Numbered from the stretch's first letter, positions 34,994-44,267 are shown. The stretch: DNA of 64,000 nt from Gammaproteobacteria bacterium (GCA_029882975.1 JAOUJW010000001.1:310001-374000); one strand, 5' to 3'. Notes: generated by a model not told the origin, from the letters alone. Made by a program: numbers and translations.

Positions 34994-35989
34994 GTGGCTA
35001 ATACAGGCAGTACCGGTGGTTATTCAACCAAAGCTAAAACCATATGCGTTCTGGGAGGCACCGGCTTTGTTGGCCAACATGTAGTCAATCAGCTCACAAA
35101 GAACCGAGTCCATGTCAAAGTCCTCACACGCCGTCGCGAAAACCATCGTGACCTGCTGGTTTTCCCCACCGTAGAATTGATTGAAGCGGACATACACGAT
35201 GCAGCGCAACTGAAACAACATTTTAAAGGCTGCGACGCGGTGATTAATTTAGTGGGCATTTTATACGAAGGTAGCAAAAAACAAACATTCCAGGCCGCTC
35301 ATGTGGAACTGGCGCGTAAAGTCATTGATGCCTGCAAGGCAACACGGGTAAAACGCCTGCTGCACATGAGCGCATTGCATGCCGATGCCGGTCGTGGCAC
35401 CAGCCGTTATTTGCGTTCCAAAGGAGAAGCCGAAAACCTGATACACACCACCAAAAGCCTCAACGTTACCAGTTTTCGTCCTTCGGTTATTTTTGGGCCG
35501 GAAGACAACCTTCTCAATCGCTTTGCTGCCTTGCTGCGAATGACACCCAAACCCTTACCCATACTACTGCCTTGCGCCAAAACACGCTTCGCCCCTATCT
35601 ATGTGGAAGACGTGGCCACGATCATTTGCCAATCCGTAGACAACCGTGCCTGTTTCGGCAAACACTATAATTTGTGTGGTCCTAAGCAGTATACGTTTAA
35701 GGAATTGATGCAATATACCGGAGAATTAATTGGCGAGAAACGCATGATATGGGGTTTAGGGGCAGGGCTTTCCAAACTGCAAGCTATTGTGTTCAGCCTG
35801 TTACCGGGGCATTTGTTTACCGTCGATAATTATTTATCCATGCGCACCGACAGTGTTTGTAAGGAAGAATTTCCAGCGGATTTTAATCTGACACCCAAAT
35901 CCCTGGACAATATTGCACCGCTGTATTTAACCCAAGCCCAAGCCCGAGGTCGATTTTTTCAATACCGACAACATGCCAGACGGGATTAA
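34994..35989 (+). CDS. NDUFA9-like NAD(P)-binding epimerase/dehydratase-fold protein
   Basis: 331 residues from a GTG at 34994 (GAGGACAGG upstream). A Rossmann fold with GGTGFVGQHVVNQL (residues 20-33), VINLVGILYEG, and LHMSALHA-x-Y-x-x-x-K (YLRSKGEAE) marks an atypical short-chain dehydrogenase of the complex I NDUFA9/YbjT group. In these the role is often NADPH binding and quinone or lipid biosynthesis rather than catalysis on sugars. The C-terminus (HLFTVDNYLSMRTDSVCKEE) fits the NDUFA9-like subfamily. No respiratory genes adjacent. Confidence 0.8.
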   Translation: MANTGSTGGYSTKAKTICVLGGTGFVGQHVVNQLTKNRVHVKVLTRRRENHRDLLVFPTVELIEADIHDAAQLKQHFKGCDAVINLVGILYEGSKKQTFQAAHVELARKVIDACKATRVKRLLHMSALHADAGRGTSRYLRSKGEAENLIHTTKSLNVTSFRPSVIFGPEDNLLNRFAALLRMTPKPLPILLPCAKTRFAPIYVEDVATIICQSVDNRACFGKHYNLCGPKQYTFKELMQYTGELIGEKRMIWGLGAGLSKLQAIVFSLLPGHLFTVDNYLSMRTDSVCKEEFPADFNLTPKSLDNIAPLYLTQAQARGRFFQYRQHARRD

Positions 35990-36318
35990 ATCAGCCAGCC
36001 AGCTCTACAATACCACTCAACATAAGGGTAAGATTGGATTAGTGCGTAATCCGCAATGCCTATGTCGCAGCGTGAACTGCCGTGTGAAAAGCGATGGTAG
36101 TAAGAAGTTTCCTAGTCACTTCACCTTTCGCCCGCGTGGGCAAAAAAGCTTGCCCACTCTACAGTTGCACTCTGCACAGCCCCTTCGATGGTGGTTCGAC
36201 AGTAGGGCATGGGCGGCTTACCCAAAAATACAACGATGCTCAGTTGTTTTGGGGCTTGTGACGATGTGAGTAAGATGGTATCTACGATTTTATTCGCCTA
36301 TGGCGGAACGAGCGAGAT
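35990..36318. other. Intergenic region with small hairpins
   Basis: 329 bases between convergent genes without a coding frame of substance. It contains GTGGGCAA/TTGCCCAC (36136-36157, six-base loop) and GGATTA/TAATCC (36036-36052). They may serve as terminators for the genes converging here; none has a clean T-run. Confidence 0.4.
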
Positions 36319-37368
36319 CTACTCAGATAGCAGCGCTTCTATTGCTTTGCTTCGTTCGTCTTTATCCAGGTCGCCGATAGCGGCGGCGGCTTGATAAAAC
36401 GCACTTAGGTCGTTCCGGTTTTGTTCCAGCAATCGGGTAAAAGCCGGAACGTAATCCTGATAGGTGGCAACGGCACCCAAGCGGGCGTTGTTCACGTCTT
36501 TTGCGAACCACTTATCATAACGGTCATCCCCACCCCAGGACTGTTTCAACTGTGCATATTCCTGGTGCATCACTGCAATGATATCGGCTTTACCCTGGCG
36601 CTTTTGTTCATCGCTTAGGCTGGAAGCATACAATTGCCTGAGTTTTTTTGTCGTCGCCGCCACCAGTTGCAAAAACTCTTTGCGTAACTTTTGTCGTTTT
36701 GCAAAGGCCTGGTTCAACTCAGGCGAGTTACGCTGTTGCAACCAACGTTGTACACCAACGATCTCCACCGTTTTGGCAAAGCCTTCGTTAAAGGCCGTAT
36801 CACCCTTAACAAACAATTGTTGATGCGCCAATTCATGAAACACCAGCCCGGCCAGGGCTGCTTCGTTGCGTTTCAAAATCGTGCTTAGCATGGGGTCATC
36901 GAACCAACCCAGGGTGGAATAAGCCGCTACACCGTAAACCGCAACATCCAAACCCTGCTGCCGCATTTCCTGCCCCAAAGCCTGGGCATCGGCTTCGGCA
37001 AAATATCCCCGGTAACGCAGGCATCCCACAATGGGAAAACACCACTCATGCATTTGCAAAGACAACTCCGGCGCGGCTACCACGTTCCACACCACATAGG
37101 GCCGGTCCAAGGCCACATACTCGCGATAGCTGTCATTATCCGGCAAGGCCAAACGTTCACTGGCAAAACGGCGTATTTCCAAAACCTGTTGTAATCGTTG
37201 TTTCAATTGAGCGTTGGTGGCCTCGTCCTCCAGCAAATCGCTGATTGGCTCGGCATTCCACCACAAACTCAGTTGTCCCATGGCCGATTGACTGTAATAG
37301 CCGACGCTGGAACAAGCGCTCAACACGGTTATGGAGAAAATGACACAAAAACCCTGATAAAATTTCAT
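36319..37368 (-). CDS. Lipoprotein, putative zinc aminopeptidase (COG4324-like)
   Basis: 349 residues from the ATG at 37368; a TTG at 37428 would add 20 residues before a good lipoprotein signal that ends LSAC (about residue 18). The HELAHQQ motif (HExxH) near residue 195 with a following NEGFAKTVE Glu is a gluzincin-like zinc site, and YGVAAYSTLGWFDDPML matches the conserved approach to it. This fits the group annotated as predicted aminopeptidases (COG4324). Anchored to a membrane, periplasmic side, so likely trims envelope peptides. Convergent/divergent arrangement leaves it as a single gene, divergent from cca. Confidence 0.8.
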   Translation of the reverse strand: MKFYQGFCVIFSITVLSACSSVGYYSQSAMGQLSLWWNAEPISDLLEDEATNAQLKQRLQQVLEIRRFASERLALPDNDSYREYVALDRPYVVWNVVAAPELSLQMHEWCFPIVGCLRYRGYFAEADAQALGQEMRQQGLDVAVYGVAAYSTLGWFDDPMLSTILKRNEAALAGLVFHELAHQQLFVKGDTAFNEGFAKTVEIVGVQRWLQQRNSPELNQAFAKRQKLRKEFLQLVAATTKKLRQLYASSLSDEQKRQGKADIIAVMHQEYAQLKQSWGGDDRYDKWFAKDVNNARLGAVATYQDYVPAFTRLLEQNRNDLSAFYQAAAAIGDLDKDERSKAIEALLSE

Positions 37369-37492
37369 AAGATGCTCGGATGCAATAATTCCACCAAATG
37401 GTGACCGGTTCACCAAAGGTCCAAGCAATGTATAATAGCATGGGTTTCCCTTGGATTATTGTGCGCTTTTTGCGCCATTGCAGGATACACAC

Positions 37493-38722
37493 TTGGAGAT
37501 ATATCTGGTCGGCGGTGCGGTACGCGATACCTTATTGGGCCTTGTTCCCAAGGAGCATGACTGGGTGGTGGTGGGAGCCACGGCGGAACAACTGCTGCAT
37601 TTGGGGTATAAACAAGTGGGACGAGATTTTCCTGTGTTCCTGCATCCCAAGAGCCACGACGAATACGCCCTGGCCCGTACCGAACGCAAAACCTCACCCG
37701 GTTACACCGGTTTTGAGGTATTTGCCGATCCTAACGTCACACTGGAACAAGACCTGGAGCGACGCGACTTAACCATCAATGCCATCGCTCAAAGTGAGGA
37801 TGGCAAGCTTATCGACCCGTTTCATGGCCGACGCGATTTGGAGCAAAAATTATTGCGCCATGTCTCCCCCGCCTTTGTGGAAGATCCGGTAAGAATATTA
37901 CGAGTAGCCAGGTTTGCGGCCCGTTTTGAAGGTTTTACGGTTGCCCCTCAAACCTTGGAACTGATGCGAGAAATGGTGAACCGGGGCGAAGTAGACGCAC
38001 TGGTGCCGGAACGGGTTTGGAAAGAACTCTCCCGCGCTTTGCTCATGCCACAACCGCAACGCTTTATTGAAGTGTTACGCGACTGCGGCGCGTTAACACG
38101 CTTATTGCCGGAAGTGGATAGACTGTTTGGCGTGCCGCAATCACCACAACACCACCCGGAAGTGGATACGGGAATACACACTTTGTTGGTATTACAACAA
38201 GCCGCGCGTTTGTCGGAAGACAGCCGGGTACGGTTTGCCGCCTTGTTACACGATGTAGGTAAAGGTGAAACACCACCGGAACTGTGGCCCAAACATCGGG
38301 AACATGAAGCCGCCGGCATTCCTCTGGTAAACGCCTTGTGTCAACGTTTTCGTGTACCCAATGATCACAAAGACCTGGCCCTGCAGGTCACCCGGTATCA
38401 TTTATTTTTTCATCGCGCTCTGGAGCTCAGTGCAGAAGACATTCTGAACTTGCTGCAAAACCTGGATGCATGGCGAAAACCGGAACGCTATGAGTTGTTT
38501 CTGCTGGCCTGCGAAGCGGATGCACGAGGCCGACCCGGTTATGAAACCTTGGACTACCCTCAAGGCCGGGTACTGCGCCAGGCTCTGCAAGCCGCACAAG
38601 GGATTAGTGCACAAACCTTAATGCAACAAGGGTTGAAAGGTGCCGCCTTGGGCCAAGCGATAAACCGCTTGCGATTGGAGGCCATAGACACCGCAATTTG
38701 CAACACCAAAAGCGAAACCTGA
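37493..38722 (+). CDS. cca: CCA-adding enzyme, multifunctional (nucleotidyltransferase + HD)
   Basis: 409 residues when started at the TTG at 37493 ([15 protein letters not shown] seven bases upstream), the conserved N-terminus of bacterial Cca; the E. coli protein has 412. Nucleotidyltransferase motifs [20 protein letters not shown] and [10 protein letters not shown] are present, as is [15 protein letters not shown]. The C-terminal HD domain ([18 protein letters not shown], about 250-290) marks the gammaproteobacterial form with phosphatase/phosphodiesterase activity. It adds and repairs the CCA end of tRNA. Ends at a bidirectional terminator. Confidence 0.95.
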   Translation: MEIYLVGGAVRDTLLGLVPKEHDWVVVGATAEQLLHLGYKQVGRDFPVFLHPKSHDEYALARTERKTSPGYTGFEVFADPNVTLEQDLERRDLTINAIAQSEDGKLIDPFHGRRDLEQKLLRHVSPAFVEDPVRILRVARFAARFEGFTVAPQTLELMREMVNRGEVDALVPERVWKELSRALLMPQPQRFIEVLRDCGALTRLLPEVDRLFGVPQSPQHHPEVDTGIHTLLVLQQAARLSEDSRVRFAALLHDVGKGETPPELWPKHREHEAAGIPLVNALCQRFRVPNDHKDLALQVTRYHLFFHRALELSAEDILNLLQNLDAWRKPERYELFLLACEADARGRPGYETLDYPQGRVLRQALQAAQGISAQTLMQQGLKGAALGQAINRLRLEAIDTAICNTKSET

Positions 38723-38732
38723 TAGGCCACAT

Positions 38733-38800
38733 AAAAAAACCGCCGTGCTCTTTGTCTCCCCTGCTTGTATCAACGAGGAACAAAGAAACGGCGGTTTCTC
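38733..38800. terminator. Bidirectional terminator between cca and the actin-like gene
   Basis: Outer stem AAACCGCCGT (38737-38746) with ACGGCGGTTT (38788-38797), inner stem CTTTGT/ACAAAG (38750-38755 and 38780-38785). A7 on the left and T on the right make it usable from both convergent genes. Confidence 0.75.
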
Positions 38801-38820
38801 CAGTCTGATATAGCTGTGAC

Positions 38821-39924
38821 TTATTCTTCAGACAATAGATCTTCCCAGTATTGATCCGGCATATCTTCAGCCAAAGCCAAAGCACCATCGGCACCGGCAA
38901 AAATAGGATCATCCACCACGGTGACGGTACACGGCCCATCTTCACTCACGGCTTCTTCAATGGCACGAGCAAAACCGCGAATCTGACTGCCACCACCGGC
39001 GAGAATCACATTTTCCCGTACAACCGCCTGGTATTCCGGGTCAAACCGGGAAATCAATTCCAGCGTGTTTTCGATGATAGCCGGCAATACGCTTTCACAA
39101 GCTTTTTGCATCTCAGCGGTAATATCGTGGATCATAATACGGCCACTGACCGGGATTTCCACTTCCACCTTACCCTTGGGTTTTCCCACAAAGCTGTATT
39201 GCTCTTTCCACAGCCGCACCATATTCATATTGAAATCCGACTCTGGAAATTTTTCCTTGAGCTGATTGAATAAATGCTGATCAATATAATCACCTGCGGC
39301 TACAATCGTGCGTTGATCCTCATCTCTGGGCATGGAACCGTGCATGATACAAAAGTCTATCGTACCCGCCCCCATGTCGATGACCACTGCATTATTCAAT
39401 ACCTGGCGGCCATAGGCAGCAGAGAAAGGCTCGGATACCACCATCAAGGAATCCACAAAATCCTGAGCTGCACGTTTAATAGCCAGCTTATTGGATCTTA
39501 AAGACTCAGAGGGAACCCCAACAACGGCGTAGACCGTCTGGCTCTCTTTGACTTCCACCAAATCCAATAAATGCGCCACCAACTCGCGCACAGCTTCCTC
39601 GTTGCGATTGGATTCTTTGATCACTCCTTGCTCTAAAGGACGGTATAAGTCCAGAGACAAACGGTTCTCACGAGCTTCTTCGCCATATAAGATGGGCACA
39701 CCGAGCACTTTTTGAGCAATAAAATCTTTGGGCCAACCCACATAACTCTCCACCCACTTACGCTTACCATTGCTGGCAGATATGGCGCTTCTGGATGTGC
39801 CCAGGTCAATACCGACCCTCAATACGTTTGATGTGCGTGTAACTGCACTGCTGCTACGGCTTTTCTTTGCCGGGGCGCTGCTTGTGCTTTTTCGCTTGGG
39901 CGAGGTTTTCTTTTTCTTCGCCAT
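38821..39924 (-). CDS. MamK-family actin-like ATPase with lysine/serine-rich N-terminal tail
   Basis: 367 residues, ATG with the strong ribosome site AGGAGGCGG. Residues 1-33 form a basic tail (MAKKKKTSPKRKSTS...). The actin fold then starts at LRVGIDLGTSRSAISA (phosphate 1, residues 35-50), with VVIDMGAGTIDFCI (phosphate 2, about 180) and VILAGGGSQIRGFARAI (adenosine loop, about 308). GWPKDFIAQKVLGVPILYG, RLSLDLYRPLEQGV and the ending LALAEDMPDQYW match MamK much better than MreB, ParM or FtsA. MamK forms filaments that position magnetosomes, but non-magnetotactic proteobacteria carry relatives of unknown role. Its start lies inside the 3' end of the amidase gene (71-bp overlap), implying translational coupling. 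Confidence 0.75.
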   Translation of the reverse strand: MAKKKKTSPKRKSTSSAPAKKSRSSSAVTRTSNVLRVGIDLGTSRSAISASNGKRKWVESYVGWPKDFIAQKVLGVPILYGEEARENRLSLDLYRPLEQGVIKESNRNEEAVRELVAHLLDLVEVKESQTVYAVVGVPSESLRSNKLAIKRAAQDFVDSLMVVSEPFSAAYGRQVLNNAVVIDMGAGTIDFCIMHGSMPRDEDQRTIVAAGDYIDQHLFNQLKEKFPESDFNMNMVRLWKEQYSFVGKPKGKVEVEIPVSGRIMIHDITAEMQKACESVLPAIIENTLELISRFDPEYQAVVRENVILAGGGSQIRGFARAIEEAVSEDGPCTVTVVDDPIFAGADGALALAEDMPDQYWEDLLSEE

Positions 39925-41173
39925 TCGATCCGCCTCCTGATCCTAATGTAATAGTTTTATTTAAATAGTTTACGATTCCTTTTTCAAGAAACTTCGCAAT
40001 TTTATCACGGTACACCGAAGATTTTAGACGCCATTCTTCCTGTTCGCTGTTAATACTGGCCACTTCGGTCAATATGCTGGGAGCATCGATGCCCAATAGT
40101 ACAACAAAGGGGGCCGGTTTGATGCCATGATCCCTGGCTTTTCGATTGACTTTCTTTGCATACGCAAACAAATTCTCTTGCACTGATTGGGCCAACTCCC
40201 TGGACTCCTGAAATTTCATGGTATCGGAGACCTTTTTAACCATAGCCTTAAAATCACCGAAATTATAATGTGAATCGGCATTCTCTCGCAAAGCCAAAGC
40301 TTCTACAGTTTTATCTTTATTGGGGCCAAAGTAAAAGGTCTCAACAAAATTAACCTGTTCACCGGGAAAATAATTCACGTGTATGGATATAAATAAATCC
40401 GCATTGTTGGCATTAGCAAAGGCTACGCGTTGACTCAAGGAGACAAAAGTATCCGCATCCCGCGTCATCAACACATTATATTCACCCCTTGCTTGTAAAC
40501 GATCCCGCAATTCTAAAGCAATTGCCAAAGCAATGTCTTTTTCAAAAGTACCCAGTTTACCTGTCGCCCCGGGATCTTTGCCACCGTGCCCCGGATCAAT
40601 CACAATGGTACTCACGCCCAAACCAAACAAATGAGCCAAAGGGACGCCTGGAGAACTGAGACTTTCCAGATGATCCATAGCCTGTTCGTGCTCCTCAGTG
40701 TTCAAGCCGGGTACGGGAACATTAGGGTATGGAGATACAGCATCTGTCACGGACGGTCCGTCCTGCATCTGTACAGTTTTTACACTCTCGGAATGCTTTG
40801 TTTCCAACCCGGTCTTTATGTGCGCATCCGCCTCGCTTTGTTCCCAGGCGACATCCAATAGATTTTGATCAAAAGGCAATTCCCACTGGGTAATGATGAC
40901 GCCGGTATACACTGTAGCCACCAACACAGCGGCCATAAGCAACCAAAACGTGGAATTGTTGTTACGGTAACTAAAGGCAGGATAGGGTTTGGGTTTGGGT
41001 CGCAAACCGCTGTTTGCGTCCAGATCGATACTTACATTGTTTTCATACAACTGCTGCAGTATCTGATCCCGTGCGTCGGAGCTTATGTTTTGGGAACGAC
41101 GGTTTTGGGACCGACGGTCTTGAGGATCTATGAGGTTTTGAGGGCGTCGAGGTTTGCGGTTCCAGCCAGACAT
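39854..41173 (-). CDS. Membrane-anchored N-acetylmuramoyl-L-alanine amidase (AmiC type)
   Basis: 439 residues from the ATG at 41173; a TTG two codons earlier is possible. A basic, proline-rich cytoplasmic N-terminus (NRKPRRPQNL...) is followed by one helix, about residues 72-92 (STFWLLMAAVLVATVYTGVI), a linker and an amidase_3 domain from about 190: VIDPGHGGKDPGATG with the first zinc His, a Glu in GTFEKD, SIHVNYF for the later His and a C-terminal catalytic Glu (SILTEVASI). It cleaves the peptide from N-acetylmuramic acid in peptidoglycan. It ends in a lysine-rich 28-residue tail whose last 23 codons share DNA with the actin-like gene. Not preceded by a signal peptide cleavage site, so a single-pass anchor is likely. 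Confidence 0.88.
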   Translation of the reverse strand: MSGWNRKPRRPQNLIDPQDRRSQNRRSQNISSDARDQILQQLYENNVSIDLDANSGLRPKPKPYPAFSYRNNNSTFWLLMAAVLVATVYTGVIITQWELPFDQNLLDVAWEQSEADAHIKTGLETKHSESVKTVQMQDGPSVTDAVSPYPNVPVPGLNTEEHEQAMDHLESLSSPGVPLAHLFGLGVSTIVIDPGHGGKDPGATGKLGTFEKDIALAIALELRDRLQARGEYNVLMTRDADTFVSLSQRVAFANANNADLFISIHVNYFPGEQVNFVETFYFGPNKDKTVEALALRENADSHYNFGDFKAMVKKVSDTMKFQESRELAQSVQENLFAYAKKVNRKARDHGIKPAPFVVLLGIDAPSILTEVASINSEQEEWRLKSSVYRDKIAKFLEKGIVNYLNKTITLGSGGGSNGEEKENLAQAKKHKQRPGKEKP

Positions 41174-41422
41174 CGTCAAAATTCACCTCGAACATATTAA
41201 CCATTGCCTCACACACCAGAACAGCGGTAACAAAACCGTGATCTTACCCAATAGCTTTGTCTTGAAAACGACAAATCGTCAACATTTTGACGCCGTCGCG
41301 CAACCCGGGATGATCCTAAGCAACGGATTCCCGGACAGAAAAAGCCAATGCTTATAAAATAGCAAGTTGCAAGCCAAACAAATCGAAGCAACCTCTGATC
41401 AAGTTTTAACCCTATTTACTGG

Positions 41423-42157
41423 GTGTCTGCGTTTATAAATAGTATGTGCCGTCCAACTTCAGTTAAGACTCAAATCCATCCGTTCCTGTACGGCAGTCCG
41501 GGCGTAAACGCATACCCGGCTGACAGGATTTACGGTATAGTCTGCTCCTTGAACGATCACACTCGCAAGCGCGTGCTAAACGACAAATCCGACGAACAAC
41601 TAATGTCCCTGTACCGCCAAGGAAACACAGAGGCTTTTTCAGAATTGTATAGACGCAACAAAGCGCCTCTGTATCGTTATTTCCTACGCCAAACCCGGCA
41701 TGGCGCTATCGCTGAGGAATTGAGCCAGGACGTCTGGACCAATATTGTGCGATCCCGACAAAGTTACAAATCCACCGCCAAGTTCACCACCTATTTATAT
41801 CAAGTTGCCCATAACCGACTGGTAGACCATATTCGACGCAGTCAATCGCGCCCCGTTGAAAACTTGACCGCGATCTCGCTAACGCAGGCGACTGATCCAA
41901 ACAACAAAGATTGCGAACCCAGTCGCAGCAGTGATCAACCGGAACAACAGGCCCAATCCCTGGAAGCCGGCCAACGACTGCTGACCTTGTTGCAACAATT
42001 GCCCGAAGAGCAACGGGAAGCGTTTATTTTAAAAGAGGAAGCAGGATTGTCTTTGCTCGAAATTGCTTCCGTTACCGGCGTCAATGTAGAAACCGCAAAA
42101 AGTCGCTTGCGCTATGCCGTAGCCAAACTAAAAGAAGGAATGGTTGGTTTTTTATGA
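41423..42157 (+). CDS. ECF-type RNA polymerase sigma factor
   Basis: Up to 244 residues from a GTG at 41423; a GTG at 41573 (LNDKSDEQLMSLYRQG) would give the usual ECF length of about 194 and may be the true start, since the first 50 codons look unlike the family. Region 2 (FSELYRRNKAPLYRYFLRQT, ELSQDVWTNI, TAKFTTYLYQVAHNRLVDHIRR) and region 4 (LPEEQREAFILKEEAGLSLLEIASVTGVNVETAKSRLRYAVAKL) are both complete. It directs RNA polymerase to a small stress regulon. Its stop overlaps the start of the next gene by four bases (ATGA), the normal layout for an ECF sigma and its anti-sigma factor. Confidence 0.9.
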   Translation: MSAFINSMCRPTSVKTQIHPFLYGSPGVNAYPADRIYGIVCSLNDHTRKRVLNDKSDEQLMSLYRQGNTEAFSELYRRNKAPLYRYFLRQTRHGAIAEELSQDVWTNIVRSRQSYKSTAKFTTYLYQVAHNRLVDHIRRSQSRPVENLTAISLTQATDPNNKDCEPSRSSDQPEQQAQSLEAGQRLLTLLQQLPEEQREAFILKEEAGLSLLEIASVTGVNVETAKSRLRYAVAKLKEGMVGFL

Positions 42158-43401
42158 ACGATACGCCAAACAATTCCAACCATGATGACCATAATGACAC
42201 TGAGCGTCGTTTGTCGGAGCTGTACCGCCTCACCAGCCGGGAACAACCGTCGGCGCAGCTGGATGACGCCATCTTGAAACGGGCGCAGGCCGAAGCCAAA
42301 TCCATTAAAAGCAACAGCCCATTTGGCAGTCATTGGAGCATCCCCATGTCCATGGCCGCCGTGTTGGTTTTAAGCGTGAGTATATTATTGACCATAGACC
42401 GCGAATCTCCCCAGCTCATAGACCGTAGCCCCGAACCACTGCCGTTGGAAACTTTCAATGAACCCGTATCGCCATCTGCTGATCCGAGCGTTGCAAAAAC
42501 CGTAACATCTCAGCCGTCTCAACATTTAATGCCGCACACAACACCGGGCCCTGACGACAGTCCGAGCACGGAAGAGAACCAAACATTTCACACAGAGACC
42601 CAGCAAGACAAACAAAGTGGCATTATGCAGGCAGACAATCTGGAGCAAACACCGCATGCCGAGATGGCGAAGTCGAAACAAGCGGCCAAGCAAAAACCGG
42701 CTAAAGATTCGGATGTGACCGCAGCGTCCCCTCCTGCTTTATCACTAAAAATCCCACACGCGGCGGAATCCAAAAAAAGGGCAAGCACCCAAGCAAGTGA
42801 ACGCCGGGAGAAAGCACTGACTCGATCTTATGTACCCGGAGAACCCCATACACCGGAACTCAGTCGCAGCCGTGAAGCGAAACAAGATTCAATGGGATTA
42901 ACACCGCAAACATCGGCACAGCCAACAGCCCCGATACCCAGGGTCACCGCACCGACAAGCATGCTCGAATCCGAGTCTGCGCCCATGGCTGCGGAATCAT
43001 TTGTTGCAGAGAATCCAGCGTCTGCTTTGGAGTTAACATCAACAGAGTCGATGACACCGGCACCGGCACCGGCACCGGCAACACCACAAACACAAACACA
43101 AACACAAGCATTCGCCGCCGCCAATGGCTGCCACCGACTAAGCCAGAGTGCCTGCCTCAACTCCGATCGTTGCGTCTTGGAACAGACAAACCCACGATCC
43201 TATCGATGTCGTGCGGCAGGCAATCATTGCGAACTCAATTTCTTCCAAGACCTGGACGAAGCGGCCAGTTGCGAAACTAAACCGGGTTGCGAATTTGTAA
43301 AAGCCCGTTGTTATTGTGCTCCGGGAAAAACCTGCTCCTGCACAGGCGGAACGCCGGCACTCTGTCGAGCTAAAAAGAGCCAAGTCAAAAAGAAAGAATA
43401 A
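42154..43401 (+). CDS. Putative anti-sigma factor with cysteine-rich C-terminus
   Basis: 415 residues, starting in the ATGA overlap with the sigma gene. Residues 1-60 are a polar, helical cytoplasmic part (ERRLSELYRLTSREQP, DDAILKRAQAEAK) consistent with sigma binding though no ZAS zinc motif is present. One helix follows (about 67-85, MSMAAVLVLSVSILLTI). Then about 240 residues of Ser/Thr/Pro/Ala/Gln disorder, including PAPAPAP and TQTQTQTQ from short tandem repeats at 43050-43110. The last 90 residues hold at least twelve Cys (CHRLSQSACLNSDRC, GCEFVKARCYCAPGKTCSC), a possible disulfide-rich sensor or metal-binding domain. Function inferred from position and topology. Confidence 0.6.
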   Translation: MNDTPNNSNHDDHNDTERRLSELYRLTSREQPSAQLDDAILKRAQAEAKSIKSNSPFGSHWSIPMSMAAVLVLSVSILLTIDRESPQLIDRSPEPLPLETFNEPVSPSADPSVAKTVTSQPSQHLMPHTTPGPDDSPSTEENQTFHTETQQDKQSGIMQADNLEQTPHAEMAKSKQAAKQKPAKDSDVTAASPPALSLKIPHAAESKKRASTQASERREKALTRSYVPGEPHTPELSRSREAKQDSMGLTPQTSAQPTAPIPRVTAPTSMLESESAPMAAESFVAENPASALELTSTESMTPAPAPAPATPQTQTQTQAFAAANGCHRLSQSACLNSDRCVLEQTNPRSYRCRAAGNHCELNFFQDLDEAASCETKPGCEFVKARCYCAPGKTCSCTGGTPALCRAKKSQVKKKE

Positions 43402-43429
43402 CGGAAGGAAGCCTAAACTTTTGTTATCG

Positions 43430-43744
43430 TCAGCTTTTGTCGACGTCACCGGGCTCAGACATCGGCTGTTCTGACTTTGGCCATTCATCAAAAGGAAAGG
43501 GTTTATCTTCCCGGTTATAGGTAAGAAACAAAAACACCTGATAAACAAACCGGCTCAATTCTTCACCAAAAACCAGCAAGCGCTCGTTCTTTTCCGCACT
43601 CAACAACACAAAGCCAAATTGCAGTACCACAACGATGAGCAGGACAACCTCTGCCACCGAATAAATCAAACCAAACAACACCATGAATACGGCTCGTCCC
43701 CAAGTACCGCTTTGGCCGATGTTTTCTTTAATATCCGGATCCAT
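43430..43744 (-). CDS. DUF4389 membrane protein
   Basis: 104 residues with two or three helices (AVFMVLFGLIYSVAEVVLLI, VVLQFGFVLLSA) and the DUF4389-type segment KNERLLVFGEELSRFVYQVFLFLTYNRED, ending in an acidic tail. The family is widespread in gammaproteobacteria; function unknown. Single gene on the minus strand, convergent with the anti-sigma gene. Confidence 0.75.
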   Translation of the reverse strand: MDPDIKENIGQSGTWGRAVFMVLFGLIYSVAEVVLLIVVVLQFGFVLLSAEKNERLLVFGEELSRFVYQVFLFLTYNREDKPFPFDEWPKSEQPMSEPGDVDKS

Positions 43745-43811
43745 TCTACCTTCCTATGCCAAATCCTGAAAAAATCCATTTTACCCCAAACCGGAGCGAT
43801 CCGTTAACGCC

Positions 43812-44171
43812 TTAATAGCCAAATTCTCCCCGCCACTGCCCTTTTTTAAAATCAATAGACAACCATTTTGGAGTATAAGGCTTAATATTATGAATAGGAA
43901 AATCGGTTAAAGGCGGCGCATCACCCTCAAAGTCCTTCCCGCAAACCTCGGTCATTACCGGGTGAAACGACACTGTCAACCGGTCCGTGACGTCTACGCC
44001 ATTATCACACGCGGCCGCTTCCTTAAAACGCACTTGTTTTCGAATCAGACAGCTGAAATACAACTCCATTTCCGCACACAGACGGGATTGCCTGCGTCCC
44101 AGTTCGTGTTGTGCCTTAGCACTGATACTGATGCTAATGGACTTGCCGTTTAGCTCTATAGTTTGTTGCAT
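43812..44171 (-). CDS. Conserved hypothetical protein downstream of acetolactate synthase
   Basis: 119 residues from the ATG at 44171, set by the strong site GGAGGTGACATT; an upstream start at 44216 would lie inside a hairpin. A basic-polar protein with three Cys (RLCAEMELYFSCLI and VCGKDF), no signal peptide and no helix. It contains MELYFSCLIRKQVRF and ends KPYTPKWLSIDFKKG. I do not recognise the family. It is not an IlvN/IlvM-type ACT subunit. It follows ilvB in the same direction by 97 bases but across a strong hairpin. Confidence 0.7.
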   Translation of the reverse strand: MQQTIELNGKSISISISAKAQHELGRRQSRLCAEMELYFSCLIRKQVRFKEAAACDNGVDVTDRLTVSFHPVMTEVCGKDFEGDAPPLTDFPIHNIKPYTPKWLSIDFKKGQWRGEFGY

Positions 44172-44208
44172 AATGTCACCTCCAGGCGTTCGCGCTGAAT
44201 CTCGGTTC

Positions 44209-44243
44209 GCACCCAAGCCGGCTTTTCCAGCCGGCTTGGGTGC
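44209..44243 (-). terminator. 15-bp perfect hairpin between ilvB and the downstream gene
   Basis: GCACCCAAGCCGGCT (44209-44223), loop TTTCC, AGCCGGCTTGGGTGC (44229-44243). It lies 24 bases beyond the acetolactate synthase stop on the minus strand. There is no T-run, so it could end the ilvB transcript only partly or protect its 3' end. Confidence 0.55.
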
Positions 44244-44267
44244 GCAAGCTAAAGCCTCGGGACTGGC

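Noticed and set aside
38821-41173. Magnetosome island
   Set aside because: Only a MamK-like protein is present; no mamB, mamM, mamQ, mms or other magnetosome genes occur in the window.
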